From: Dulcicalothrix desertica PCC 7102
GTDB taxonomy: Bacteria; Cyanobacteriota; Cyanobacteriia; Cyanobacteriales; Nostocaceae
Assembly (NCBI RefSeq): GCF_003991905.1
Contig: NZ_RSCL01000010.1
Location: forward strand, 62,001 to 126,000
Direction: 5' to 3'
Length of the DNA: 64,000 bases
A model generated the notes under the pieces. That model searched no databases. It was not told the DNA's origin and worked only from the letters and a program-made list of their open reading frames with translations. Below are positions 27,226 to 37,700 of the stretch, piece after piece; the stretch's first letter is position 1; the number at the start of each line of letters is the position of its first letter. The translations under genes and the position numbers were made by a program.

Positions 27226-27552
27226 AATTCGACCTCCAATGTCAATACAAGATACTTGCATGAAGGTTACGTTTGGAGGGACTGAGATCATAAGACCATC
27301 GAAGCCCATACTCCTAATTGATAACTTACTCTTTAAATTTATTTAGTTGTACTTAATTTATTCAGTTTGCTCAGTTTATTTAACCGATTCGGGTGGTTTT
27401 GATATTGGGTAATGTACTAGCCTGATAAATCTTATGGGTAACACTTAAACTTCTTATTTTCAGTATATAACAATCTTGGATAATTGTTGCATTACATTTT
27501 ATTATCTTAACTTTTTAAATTAATATTAACAAAATGTTACTGAAATTTGCGC
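27226..27552. other. Intergenic region, A+T-rich, nothing recognised
   Basis: Apart from the ribosome binding site at 27232-27237 for the minus-strand gene, I see no gene, hairpin or repeat family in these 327 bases. Confidence 0.6.
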
Positions 27553-28914
27553 CTACTCAGATTGTGTTTGAGTCATACTGACGATTTCAGAGGAGATCAC
27601 CGCTTGCTTCAATACCTCTAAATATTGTTTAGCAATTATTTTGGGTGTAAAGTTCGCGCGCAAATATTGACGGCCAGCTTTACCCATACGTTCAGCTAAT
27701 AAACTATCTTGACTCAGCAAACGAATAAATTGAGTCAAACCGTTACTATCTCCATTATCAAACGAACTACCACAGTTAGCTTCGGTGATGATTTGCCTCA
27801 AATAACAAAACTGCGAACAAATTGCTGCAATTGGTCTTTCAGAAGCTAAAGCCGAATAAAGCTTACTAGGAGTAACCAAATTCTCTGTTCGCTCATCTAC
27901 ACTCACAAGCGATAAATCACAAGCTGTTAACGAGTAAGGTAAAACCTTCTTGTCTTGATACGGTAAGAACAATAAATTGTTCAAACCAAGACGATTCACT
28001 TCAGTAACCAACTCAGTCAACTTGGCGCCTCCACCAATAATTAGGAATTGAATTGGGTCATTTTGTAATTGCTTGGCAGCTTCAAGAATCGTGTTCATAT
28101 CATGACAACGACCCAAATTACCAGAGTAAAGCACTGTAAACTTTTTGACCAAATCGTATTTCCAAGCAAACCAATTTTCATGCTTGGCAATTGGTAATAT
28201 CCAGTTTGGATCTGCCCAACTGTGAATTACCGAAACCTTATCAGCAACAGCAGGACAGCTTATTACCACCTGTCGCTTCATTGCTGGACTCAAAACGACT
28301 ATTCCCATAGCTCTTTTCCAAACTCTTTGGTTCACAGACTCCCAAAATCTTGCCAACCAATGACGTTTAGAAACTACACCTAGTGCTACAGCAATATCTG
28401 GATACAAATCATAGAGTATGCAAACATAAGGCGTTTTGAACACAATATTTGCGAAATAGCCCAAGAGCGGCAGAAATGGTGGTGCGGTAGATATCAGCAG
28501 CACATTATTCCAGTGTCTAGCTCGAAATAGATGCCACGCAGCACGCAAAGTGTACAGAACACCATTAATCGCTTTGCCGCGAATTCTTCCTGGAGCAAGT
28601 TGAGCAGTGCGTGAACGCTGAATTCTAACTCGACCTTTATACTCAACCTGTGGAGCATTTTTCACCTGATATGCATAGCCAGGTTGACTCGTAAAAACAT
28701 CAATCTCAATTCCCAGTAAGCCCAAATTCATTACCAGCTCTTCTAACAACTGACCAGTTGCCGCATAATCTGGAGGAAAAAATTGGGTAATTACAGACAG
28801 CTTTATGGACTGCTGAGTTTCTATAGACTTTTGTCTATTATCTTGTCTTGAGTCTGGTTGCTGGGAAAAAACAGAATGAAATAATTCGAGATTAATCCAT
28901 TTGTTAAATCTCAT
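27553..28914 (-). CDS. Glycosyltransferase, GT4 family (WbuB-like)
   Basis: A 453-residue GT-B enzyme. After a 35-residue lead, KLSVITQFFPPDYAATGQLL is the acceptor-side loop; PYVCILYDLYPDIAVALGVV, VLSPAMKRQVV and VLYSGNLGRCHDMNTILEAA are typical of WbuB-type fucosamine or hexosamine transferases. The EX7E region is degenerate (TPSKLYSALASERPIAAI), again as in WbuB. It is the most upstream gene of the polysaccharide locus in the window. Confidence 0.88.
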   Translation of the reverse strand: MRFNKWINLELFHSVFSQQPDSRQDNRQKSIETQQSIKLSVITQFFPPDYAATGQLLEELVMNLGLLGIEIDVFTSQPGYAYQVKNAPQVEYKGRVRIQRSRTAQLAPGRIRGKAINGVLYTLRAAWHLFRARHWNNVLLISTAPPFLPLLGYFANIVFKTPYVCILYDLYPDIAVALGVVSKRHWLARFWESVNQRVWKRAMGIVVLSPAMKRQVVISCPAVADKVSVIHSWADPNWILPIAKHENWFAWKYDLVKKFTVLYSGNLGRCHDMNTILEAAKQLQNDPIQFLIIGGGAKLTELVTEVNRLGLNNLLFLPYQDKKVLPYSLTACDLSLVSVDERTENLVTPSKLYSALASERPIAAICSQFCYLRQIITEANCGSSFDNGDSNGLTQFIRLLSQDSLLAERMGKAGRQYLRANFTPKIIAKQYLEVLKQAVISSEIVSMTQTQSE

Positions 28915-29560
28915 CGTTTAAATCCTAAATATCCTTTAACTGATACTACTGAATTAATCAAGCTTTAATAGTGAACACCGGGAAGTTGCCCAAAACTTTG
29001 AGTTATGACAAGTCAATTTAGGCAAATTACTAAGCAATTGTGAAGTAATTGGCTCATGTAAAACTTCTTTTAACTCATTAAGAAGCTATTGTAAACCAAA
29101 GTATCTAAAATCTTGTTATTTTTAATAAATTTTCCACACAGAATCATTATCTACATTACCATGTTTAACATTTTCTAATTGTCTTCATAGAAAGTTTATA
29201 TAAACCTAATTATTATTTCACCGAATTTTAACATTTCTTTTTAAGTGATGTATCAAAAAAAAAGGTCATTGCAATATTTGATGCAAGTATTTGCACTTGT
29301 ATACAAAAAACGTATTCCCAAAGTCATAGTATTCAAGCATATGTGCAATTGCATCAATATTAGATACCAAGTTTATTTGTAAAAAAAAATAATTATTTGT
29401 ATCTTATGTTACTCGTAGTTAGTTTCTGCCTTGTGATCGTGAATATTGACTATGTAAAATACTTACTTGGTAAACGCGCTTAACTGCTTGATTTCAACAT
29501 AAATTCAATTTGAAATATAAATTTAAAATAATAAAAATCATTTTCAACGCGAGAATCTTG
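28915..29560. other. Long intergenic region upstream of the polysaccharide locus
   Basis: These 646 bases are A+T-rich with several A-runs and no convincing gene. An imperfect inverted repeat joins about 29270-29286 and 29345-29361. Promoters for the minus-strand polysaccharide genes should lie here, but I cannot point to one. Confidence 0.5.
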
Positions 29561-29625
29561 GCAACGGATGCAACGGATGAATTATAAAATCAGCTATCCG
29601 TTACATCCGTTTATAATCCGTTGCC
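29561..29625. repeat. 9-bp repeat element with inverted ends
   Basis: It begins gcaacggatgcaacggat and ends with the complement orientation, atccgttacatccg and ccgttgcc, so the element can fold as a hairpin. It directly abuts the stop codon of the YkgJ-type gene. Confidence 0.85.
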
Positions 29626-29975
29626 TATATTCCTACAGCTTTATCAAATCGCAGCATTTCCAAACTGCGCTCTCCATATACTCCTTCGATTTGTTCACGA
29701 CAACAGTCAATAGCAAAATCGTTTAAATCTTCTTGCTCAATACCATACATATCCTCAAATACGTCTGGTTGCACCCGACAAAACCTTGGACGGTTGGCAT
29801 AAACCTTACATTCGCGTGTTGAGTGGTCTAAATTAATGCACCAACCACCTTCACCAACCATACTCATGTACTCGTGTAACTCAGAAGGGGTCAAATATTC
29901 ATGAATATCAGGACGGTCTGCTGGGTCTAGATTACAACAGGCGCCACAATTCTTTACACATTGCCAAGTAGCCAT
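29625..29975 (-). CDS. YkgJ-family cysteine cluster protein
   Basis: A 116-residue protein with nine cysteines. The order C-x3-C-x2-CC (CVKNCGACC, residues 6-14), then WCINLD, ECKVYANRPRFCR and DCCRE is the zinc or iron chelating cluster of the YkgJ/CxxCxxCC family. Its function is not established; members often accompany metal-dependent proteins. The gene is followed by a 9-bp repeat element and lies divergent to psb30. Confidence 0.88.
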   Translation of the reverse strand: MATWQCVKNCGACCNLDPADRPDIHEYLTPSELHEYMSMVGEGGWCINLDHSTRECKVYANRPRFCRVQPDVFEDMYGIEQEDLNDFAIDCCREQIEGVYGERSLEMLRFDKAVGI

Positions 29976-30068
29976 AGTTTGTCTGGGTAGAGGGTCAGAG
30001 GGATAATTGTATCTTTATTTATAGTTTTGTTAAGAAAATTAAAATTAACCGACCGAAGCCAGATATTA

Positions 30069-30074
30069 TATAAT
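30069..30074 (+). promoter_or_regulatory. Candidate -10 box of psb30
   Basis: A consensus TATAAT lies 52 bases before the psb30 start codon. The -35 region (about 30046-30051) is weak. The position fits a short leader. Confidence 0.4.
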
Positions 30075-30126
30075 CCTAGTCCTTAAGTGCGCTATTTAAC
30101 TTTTTAATACAAGTTCGGAGGAAAAA

Positions 30127-30249
30127 ATGTTTGAGGCGTTGGGAAACATCAATTGGGAAGTTATTTTCCAGCTTACATCAGTAGCCCTAATCATGCTGTC
30201 TGGTCCAATAGTAATTTTTGTATTAGCATTCCGTAACGGCGACCTGTAA
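30127..30249 (+). CDS. psb30: Photosystem II protein Psb30 (Ycf12)
   Basis: A 40-residue protein, [17 protein letters not shown] continuing into one membrane helix (residues 13-34) and ending FRNGDL. The N-terminal ALxNINWEVIxQLT and the C-terminal GDL are the signature of Psb30, a small subunit at the edge of photosystem II near cytochrome b559 that helps stabilise the complex. A strong ribosome binding site GGAGG (30117-30121) lies 5 bases before the ATG, deciding the start. It confirms an oxygenic phototroph. Confidence 0.96.
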   Translation: MFEALGNINWEVIFQLTSVALIMLSGPIVIFVLAFRNGDL

Positions 30250-30252
30250 CAA

Positions 30253-30282
30253 GTTAGGAGTTAGGAGTTAGGAGTTAGGAGT
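30253..30282. repeat. STRR heptamer array (gttagga)
   Basis: Four tandem copies of a 7-base unit, starting 3 bases after psb30. The same unit recurs at 44519-44560. Short tandemly repeated heptamers are characteristic of heterocystous cyanobacteria. Confidence 0.92.
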
Positions 30283-30318
30283 AAAAATACTCATATACTC
30301 CAAATGAAATAACGATAT

Positions 30319-32454
30319 TTAAAAATCATCATTATCTAAAGCTTGAAGTGCCGCACGAATAATGGTGTCGTAAGGAGGTTGAGATATATCAACCTCTTTT
30401 GCATCTTGACGGGAGCTTCCGAGTAAACCAGTAGTACTGTTCGGTGTTGCAGCCAAGATTTTCCCTTCAGAGTTTTGTATTCTCAGTTCCAAGGCGCCAT
30501 TATTTTTGTCATTATTATAGATACAGCAAGTGTAACTGCGACCAAGATGTTCAAACTGGGTACGCGGTTTCGTTGAGACGGACTTAAACTGATTGAATAA
30601 TATTACCTGTGATTGCGGTGTTGGAATCGGCAATCTGGCGCCAATAATTTCGAGTTCGATGTTGGTTTCACCATTGAAGGTATTTTCGCGAAGTTTATAA
30701 GCTATATCTATATTTGCTGGTAGAGGACAATACTCACGCCATCGCCATGCTATCGCTTTTATTGTATGGCGCCGATTGTCTACCATTTGCTCTATGGTCA
30801 TTTTTATATGAGCTTTACCTACGGTTCCTTGCTCGATAATGCGGACATTCGGTGTCCAAAAAACTGGCTCAGGATTTTCGATACCACAAGGTTCTAATAC
30901 ATTAAGCTGTCGATAAAGTTTTTGATTGAGTTGATTAAGATTAGCGAGTGTATCAATTTTGAGTAAAGGTTTCAGATGTTGTAACTCTAAGCACTTATTT
31001 GCAAACTCACTTAAACGTGAATGTACTAACTCTAAATTTTCCGCAGGTATCGAAAAACCACCAGCAGCTTTATGACCGCCGTATTTACCGAGCAAGTTAT
31101 GACAATATTCCAACGCTTCAAATATATTAAATTCAGGAATACCACGTGCGGAACCGCGAATATGTCCTTCGTCCTCATATGTGCCTATAAATACTGGGAC
31201 TCCATAGCGTTCAACTAAACGTGAAGCAACAATACCAATTACACCGTGGTGCCAACCAGGACAGACTACTAATAATACTCGGTCATCGTGGAGAGACGCG
31301 ACATGTCTCGTCTCTACATATTCAATTGCTTCTTCTTCAATTTGTTTACACATGTCCTGACGCTGACGATTTATACTTTCGCACTGCATCGCACGTTCGA
31401 GTGCCATCCCCATATCATCAGTTGTGAGCAATTCGATCACAATTTGGGGATCGGCAATTCTACCAATAGCATTAATGCGAGGACCAAGGCGAAAACCAAT
31501 ATCTTCAGGTTTTAACGATTTGGGATTTTTGATTGTGGATTTTTGATTACCAAAGTCAGGCGTTAAGATATTTGTATTATCTTTAGAAGGCGCCTGAACT
31601 CCTGACATTTGAATTAATGCTTGAATTCCTGCTAAATTTGATTTGGGTAATACCTTTAACCCGCTTTGTACCCAGCGACGATTAACACCTGTTAACGGCG
31701 CCAAATCAGCAATAGTACCTAAAGTAAAAAGTTCTAACATTTGTGTAGTAATGTCAGAATTTGCCTGTCCAAGTTGTTCAGCAAGCGATACAGCTAAGAT
31801 ATAAGCGACACCAACACCTGCAACACCACGGTAAGGAGAATCTTCGCGAATAAGTTTAGGATTTAATATTGCATTTGCAGGTGGTAACTTTTGAGGAATA
31901 TCATGGTGGTCAGTAATAATTACCTTTAAACCAAGTTCTCTCGCTCTGGCAATTGGTTCAAAAGCAGAAATACCATTATCAACAGTCAGAATTAACTCTA
32001 CTCCCTCACTATGGAATTCTTCAATAATCCGTTTATTTACACCGTACCCCTCATGCATTCGACTTGGAATTGCATAATCAACTTGGGCGCCTAAATATCG
32101 TAAACTACGTAACAACAACGCAGTACTAGTCATTCCATCGGCATCATAGTCACCACAAATGGCAATTTTAGCTTGCGATGCGATGGCATTTTCCAACAAC
32201 TCCAAACTTACAGCCAAGTCAGGAAAATCTTCTAGCGGTGAAGGTAAATTTAATAATTCGGGTTCTAAAAATATTTCGGCATCATAAAGCGTATCAATTC
32301 CACGATTTATCAAAAGCTGACTTATAATCGGCGATATATTAAACCTATCCGCGAGCATTTGCGCTAATTCCGGTCTTTCTGGTTGAATTTGCCATCTTTG
32401 GTCAGGCAAACGCCGAGTATTTACAATTGATGTGGAAAAAGATGTGTTGAGCAT
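30319..32454 (-). CDS. recJ: Single-stranded-DNA-specific 5'-3' exonuclease RecJ
   Basis: A 711-residue DHH-family nuclease. AICGDYDADGMTSTALLL (around residue 100) and VIITDHHDIP (around 178) are metal-binding motifs; PGWHHGVIGIVASRLVE and GGHKAAGGFSI belong to the DHHA1 half, followed by the OB fold. RecJ works in recombination and mismatch repair. Two stretches look like insertions: about 25 residues before LKPEDIGFRLGPRINAIGR, encoded partly by imperfect repeats (31525-31555), and VETRHVASLHDD, encoded by a diverged palindromic repeat at 31288-31317. Both keep the frame. Confidence 0.95.
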   Translation of the reverse strand: MLNTSFSTSIVNTRRLPDQRWQIQPERPELAQMLADRFNISPIISQLLINRGIDTLYDAEIFLEPELLNLPSPLEDFPDLAVSLELLENAIASQAKIAICGDYDADGMTSTALLLRSLRYLGAQVDYAIPSRMHEGYGVNKRIIEEFHSEGVELILTVDNGISAFEPIARARELGLKVIITDHHDIPQKLPPANAILNPKLIREDSPYRGVAGVGVAYILAVSLAEQLGQANSDITTQMLELFTLGTIADLAPLTGVNRRWVQSGLKVLPKSNLAGIQALIQMSGVQAPSKDNTNILTPDFGNQKSTIKNPKSLKPEDIGFRLGPRINAIGRIADPQIVIELLTTDDMGMALERAMQCESINRQRQDMCKQIEEEAIEYVETRHVASLHDDRVLLVVCPGWHHGVIGIVASRLVERYGVPVFIGTYEDEGHIRGSARGIPEFNIFEALEYCHNLLGKYGGHKAAGGFSIPAENLELVHSRLSEFANKCLELQHLKPLLKIDTLANLNQLNQKLYRQLNVLEPCGIENPEPVFWTPNVRIIEQGTVGKAHIKMTIEQMVDNRRHTIKAIAWRWREYCPLPANIDIAYKLRENTFNGETNIELEIIGARLPIPTPQSQVILFNQFKSVSTKPRTQFEHLGRSYTCCIYNNDKNNGALELRIQNSEGKILAATPNSTTGLLGSSRQDAKEVDISQPPYDTIIRAALQALDNDDF
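31288..31317. repeat. Diverged GTAGAGACG palindrome inside recJ
   Basis: The imperfect palindrome centred on acatgt shares its outer arms (gagacg/cgtctctac) with the elements at 17923 and 59099. It encodes part of the RecJ protein, in frame. Confidence 0.7.
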
Positions 32455-32537
32455 TAAAATTAAAAATACAATTAAGATTTTTCATCTAAATATTAAGACG
32501 GGCAAGATGCCCATCCCACAAAATAGATAACTTATTG

Positions 32538-32972
32538 TTACAAAACGTTAATCATACCATCATCACGGACATAAACCGAACGGTCGCCAGGTTGGCGCCA
32601 ATTAGGTCGCAACTCCACACGTAAAGTAGACGCATTTAGCTTACTTAATGATGCACTCAATGAGCGTCCAGTATCATCCCAAAACAGTAAAGAGATATTT
32701 GGCTCGGTCAAACGTACTTGCTCGAATTTTATAGTTTGCCCAGGCTGTATAGCAATTGACTCAGAAAATTCACTCTTCTGTAATGCTAACACACGTGGTG
32801 TTCTATTTACTACTTCAACTCTCACTAACTGCCCAGGTACAAACTGAAGCGGGCGCCGACCACACTTAGAAGCACAAGTTTGTGCAACTGCTAGATTAGG
32901 GTAATTATTTATACCTAATAGTAATGTTGTTGCAATAATAGTGCTAGATACAATCTTCGAGATTTTTAACAT
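32538..32972 (-). CDS. Exported protein of unknown function
   Basis: A 144-residue protein with a clear signal peptide ending LAVAQ (around residue 31). The mature part carries two cysteines close together (CASKC) and a single beta-rich domain (LVRVEVVNRTPRVLALQ, GQTIKFEQVRL). I do not recognise a named family. The gene stands alone, 84 bases upstream of recJ on the same strand. Confidence 0.75.
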   Translation of the reverse strand: MLKISKIVSSTIIATTLLLGINNYPNLAVAQTCASKCGRRPLQFVPGQLVRVEVVNRTPRVLALQKSEFSESIAIQPGQTIKFEQVRLTEPNISLLFWDDTGRSLSASLSKLNASTLRVELRPNWRQPGDRSVYVRDDGMINVL

Positions 32973-33011
32973 GTTTGGTAATTCCTACTTCAATAAACAA
33001 CACAGACGAAC

Positions 33012-33096
33012 TGATCCCCCCTAACCCCCCTTAATAAGGGGGGAAACCAGAAAGGGGTCTTTACCCCCCCTTAGTAAGGGGGGTGGGGGGGGATCA
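33012..33096. repeat. G/C-run inverted repeat element
   Basis: Runs of C and G (tgatcccccc at the left, gggggggatca at the right, with inner ccccccttaataagggggg copies) make a long imperfect hairpin. It lies between the exported protein gene and sbcD, and could act as transcription stop. Confidence 0.85.
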
Positions 33097-33155
33097 ATAT
33101 AGCGTTTGTCTTATTTATTGTTCCCGTTTAGTAGGAAAGAGTTACAAAGCTTTTG

Positions 33156-34466
33156 TTAGAGCAACTTTAATTGTGTGTTTTTGTCTACCATAGAAAGTTG
33201 ATTTTGACTAGAGTCATTACTATTTTCGCTGACCAACCAATCTTCTTCATTTTCAAAGAGTAGATTTTGGGCTGCCTCTAGCATTTTTCCAGAGATATCC
33301 TTTAAATCTTCACGATTATTTAAGTAAGTTTTGAGTGCTTCGATAGGGTCGATGCTGTGAGTTGCGTTTAACTCAGGAACACGTGGACGTGCAAGTTGAC
33401 TAATCAATTCAGGGTGAATGCTATAAGTGTGGGCAGAACTTAAAGCTTCATGTAATGCAGAAGTTTCGATTAAATCTAATTGCTCGGAACGGAGTTTATA
33501 GATTAACCTGACTACCGCATCCGTATTATCGTGTTTGGCAATAGCTTTAAATATTGCTGCTTGAGGATTTTCAGCTTTTGAAACATCAAGCTCGATAGTC
33601 CGAAAGACTCTTACGGGTAAAGGACAAAATTCCCATTCGGCATTTCCTGGTTCCAAGTCAATCATTACATAGCCTTTATCTTCCTTCTCTTCACTAAAAT
33701 CAACTCGTTCGATACTACCAGGGTAAATAACGGGTGGATTATTGTTTTTATTTAAATTTTGGTGACGATGAACATGTCCTAATGCCACATAATCAAAGCA
33801 ATCGCGCGTTAATAACGACAAAGGCAGCGTAAAACCTTTACCAACAGCCAAATAACGTTCGGCGCCTAGCGTTGCATTATCTGCCATTAAGTGTGCTAAA
33901 AGTACCGTGGGCATATCAGGGTCTAAACGACGAATTTCACCTTCAATAACCACACGCAAACGGTCGGTCAATAATTGGTTAACTTCCGAAAGTGACATTC
34001 CCTCAGTATCTTGACGTGTCATTAACGTTGAACGAGTTAACCAGGGGAGTGTAATTATTTGTACTGGACCACTGCGAGTTTGAATTACATGTGTAGCTAT
34101 TGAATCACCAACTATAAAACCAGGCACACCCAACGTGCGGTAAATACATAAGCTGGCGCCTCCTATTCCCTGCGAATGTTGGTCATGGTTGCCCACTAAT
34201 AATACAGTAGGAATATTGGCATCGACTAGGCGCCGGAACTGTGAAGCAAATGCTTCTTGTACATAAGGAGGAGGAGTAGCATCTGGAAAAGCATCACCAC
34301 CAAATATTACCAAATCAACAGGCTCATTAATCGCGCGGTCAATACACATCGAAAGCGTGCGAACAAAATCTTCCAAGCGTGTATTCAAACCAGTTTCCGC
34401 GTTAATGCGTCCGTGGGAAAACCCACTTCCCATATGAATATCGGAGAGGTGGAGGATTTTTATCAT
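33156..34466 (-). CDS. sbcD: DNA repair exonuclease SbcD (Mre11-like)
   Basis: A 436-residue metallophosphoesterase. Metal-binding motifs in order: LSDIHMGS (residues 7-14), IFGGDAFPD, LLVGNHDQHS (around 95), LLAHLM and ALGHVHRHQ (around 225). SbcD forms a complex with SbcC that cuts hairpins and DNA ends. The sbcC gene is not next to it, but this is common. The C-terminal 100 residues are less conserved. It is divergent from the defence-like operon starting at 34702. Confidence 0.92.
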   Translation of the reverse strand: MIKILHLSDIHMGSGFSHGRINAETGLNTRLEDFVRTLSMCIDRAINEPVDLVIFGGDAFPDATPPPYVQEAFASQFRRLVDANIPTVLLVGNHDQHSQGIGGASLCIYRTLGVPGFIVGDSIATHVIQTRSGPVQIITLPWLTRSTLMTRQDTEGMSLSEVNQLLTDRLRVVIEGEIRRLDPDMPTVLLAHLMADNATLGAERYLAVGKGFTLPLSLLTRDCFDYVALGHVHRHQNLNKNNNPPVIYPGSIERVDFSEEKEDKGYVMIDLEPGNAEWEFCPLPVRVFRTIELDVSKAENPQAAIFKAIAKHDNTDAVVRLIYKLRSEQLDLIETSALHEALSSAHTYSIHPELISQLARPRVPELNATHSIDPIEALKTYLNNREDLKDISGKMLEAAQNLLFENEEDWLVSENSNDSSQNQLSMVDKNTQLKLL

Positions 34467-34663
34467 ATATTTATCTCAAGTTTTGCCAAATAATTGTCTT
34501 ACTTACTTTTCACCCTAATCATTTTACCGTTTACTATAGAGGAGAAGCTGATAGCGTACCATATTTTGTACCATTAAGTATCTGTATATCCAGTAATTGT
34601 CTTCAATTTGTAACAAATGGCGATCTCAATAAGAAATTTCACTTAAAATAAGAGTATTAAAAC

Positions 34664-34680
34664 ACAAGGTCACTCCTTGT
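34664..34680. promoter_or_regulatory. Small dyad upstream of the helicase-protease operon
   Basis: acaagg and ccttgt are perfect complements around a 5-base spacer, 21 bases before the ATG at 34702. It could be an operator or a leader hairpin. No consensus promoter could be fixed with confidence in the 235 bases between sbcD and this operon. Confidence 0.3.
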
Positions 34681-34701
34681 AGCACTACCAGTTGAAAGCG
34701 A

Positions 34702-37700
34702 ATGAGTATCTCGGTAACTGAGGAAATTCAACAAAAAATCCAGATTTGGAAAAAAAGGCTCGTTGGCGACTCCAACAGTAACCCTCTAGTTGATTTTCGC
34801 AAAAATAAAAAACCAGTAGTTAACATTCTTACAGACTCTTCATCTTTGTATAGTAGCTTTGCAGGAGATGATACTGTCTCATTACCTTTTAGTCAGTTGG
34901 AAACCGAGCAGACCGATACTGACCTAAACAAAATTTTAGACGAGCTTCGTAAAGGTGCTAAATCAAGCCTAGCGGAAAAGGGTTTTAACAGTTTGTTTTT
35001 AGTCCTCGGTACTTTGACATGGTTTGACCCCCAAAAACCCAACGACAAGTATGTTTCCCCAATTTTGCTCGTTCCAGTGAAATTGGAAAAAAAAGGTAGA
35101 AAGTTACCAGAGTATACACTTTACTCTACAGATGAAGATACTTCTGTCAACTTTCTTTTGATTAACAAGTTAAGTGATGACTTTAATATTACCTTGCCTG
35201 ATAGCGATAACGCCCAAAAACTGGGTTATGAAGCATTTTTAGATGGAGTTCGCCATGCTATTGCGATACAACCTGACTGGCAGCTAGAAGAAACAACGCA
35301 CCTGACATTGTTTCAAGATGCGAAAGCAGCAATGATTCAGGACTTGAAGCAAAATCAAGATAAAATCGCTGGGCATCCCATACTTCAAAGGCTAGCTTCA
35401 AAAAGGGTACTTGGTGATGTAAACAAACCTACTGTTCCTCAAGAGCAGGAACTTGATAATATTTACCCTTCATTAGTTTATCAAATACGTGATGCCGACT
35501 CTAGCCAGCAAGTAGTTATAGAAGCAGCTAAAAAAGACATTAGCTGTGTAGTACAGGGACCCCCAGGAACAGGAAAAAGCCAGACAATCGTCAATATTAT
35601 TGCTGAGTTAATTGGTACAAAGAAGAAAGTCCTTGTGGTTGCTGAAAAGCAAACTGCTCTAGATGTTGTCTTTCAAAGACTAAAAGAAAATAATTTAGAA
35701 GATACGTGTCTAAATTTACACCATCAAGGAACTACAAAGGCGAAAGACTTTTTCAATGAACTAGATCAAACAATCACTAAGCTTTCACAAAGAACTGCAC
35801 CACAACAGCAAAATTGGGACACATCCTTTAAATCTTTAGATGATTGTCGTAAATTCCTTAATAACCACGCAGTAAAGTTACATAATCTTGAACAACCTTT
35901 AAATAAATCAGCTTTTGACCTCTACGGTGAGATTCTTCGATTACAGCAAGAAGACATTCCTGTACTAAAGTTTAATTGTTTAGACCTCCACGATTGGTCG
36001 GAAACTAAGTTACTGAAAATTAAAAACTTACTCGAAGAACTTGGTAAATTTGAGAATATATTCAGAGGTAAACTAAGTACAATATGGTCAAGTAGCCCGC
36101 TACAGTATCAACCTTGGTCATCTAGGATATATACAGACTTGCGTGGTAGTCTAGATAATTTTAGCGATGCAATACAGCGCGCACAAGATACGATAGCGTC
36201 ATTTAAAAAACTGTTAAAAATAACAGAGCCAATCCAATCATTATCTGATTTAGACAAGCTACAGCCTGCAATTGTTCATATTGTTGAGGCTCCGCCGGGA
36301 ATAGAAAATTGGCTACTTGCAACAGATATTGCTGTATTTCAAAAGTTGTATTCTGAGTTAAAAACCAATATTACCAATTTTCAAAATATTAATCGAGAAC
36401 TAAATGCTAAGTACGTTCAGGAATTTTTTAGTTTCGATTTGTTAAACATTAAGGAAATCTTCTCAAAAAGGTTTACTGGATTTTCGCGTTTCTTTAACTT
36501 CCTAGGCTATTTGCGATGGCTTGGTGCGAAAAGGCGTGAACGTCAACGTCTCCTTGGTTTACGACAAGACCAGCGTCAAGTCTCCGAGCCGGAACTAATT
36601 ATAGATATTGACAAAGCAATTGAACGCCAAAATATTTTAGATATATTGCGCGATCCGAAATCTCAAGCACGCAAGGCTTTTGGTTCTTCATTTGATGGAG
36701 AAATGACAGAGTTAGAAACTATAGAGCGAGGCCTCCAATGGTTGGAAACGCTTATTAGCTGGCGCCAACTGGATAAAAAGAGTGTAATAGCGACTCTTAG
36801 CTCAAGCGAGCGTCTGCGTGAATTAAGAACTGTATTAGAGAATTTGGAAGTATCATTGAATAAGATTAAAGAAGGCTTTAGATTTTTAAGAGAACATTTT
36901 CCTCATGAACGAAAAACAGCGAACGGTGTTTTAGAAAAAATGCTACTAAGCGAAGTAGAAATTTTCCGAAAGCAAGCCGATAATGAACTTGATCTACTCC
37001 AAAGCTGGTTGGACTATCAAGAAATTATGCGCCAGTTAAATGAACCTGGAATAAAAGAGTTTCTATCTAAGCTCCGCGATTCTAACATTGCACCAAATTA
37101 TTGGTTTGCTGTGTTAGAAAAAGGTGTCTATGAAAATTGGCTGCAATATATACATAATGATAACTATGAGTTACGTAACTTTAGCCAAGATTTGCATGAA
37201 CGCAAAATAAATGAATTTTCTGATAAGGATAAGCAACAGTATGAAATTGCAATACAACGTTTAAGACAACTACATACAGAATCTTGGCAAGAGTGGTCAA
37301 CACAATCAGAAGCTGAAGAACAATTAGCATCACTTAAAAAGGAGACTAGAAAGCAAAAAGGGCAACAGAAAATTCGTCAGTTTATTAAAAATGCACCTCA
37401 ACTTGTGACTACACTCAAACCCTGTTGGCTCATGAGTCCCTTAGCCGTTAGCCAATATATAGATGCTGATGCGCTAGAGTTTGATGTCGTAATTTTTGAT
37501 GAAGCTTCCCAAGTTTGTACTGAAGATGCTGTATGTTCCATCATGCGAGCTAAACAAGTGATTGTCGTGGGAGATGACCAACAGTTACCTCCAACTTCTT
37601 TTTTCAAAAGCACAGCCTCTAGCGACGACGATGAAGAGGAAGAAATTTATGAAAGTTTGCTTGATGAGTGTTCTGCTTTATCTATTATAAAGAACTTTAC

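Noticed and set aside
29248-29382. 44-codon frame on the plus strand in the long gap upstream of the polysaccharide locus
   Set aside because: No ribosome binding site, A-run rich and no recognisable family; likely chance.
30253-30282. Heptamer array considered as a CRISPR-like array
   Set aside because: Units are only 7 bases and have no spacers; this is an STRR. No CRISPR array was seen in the window.
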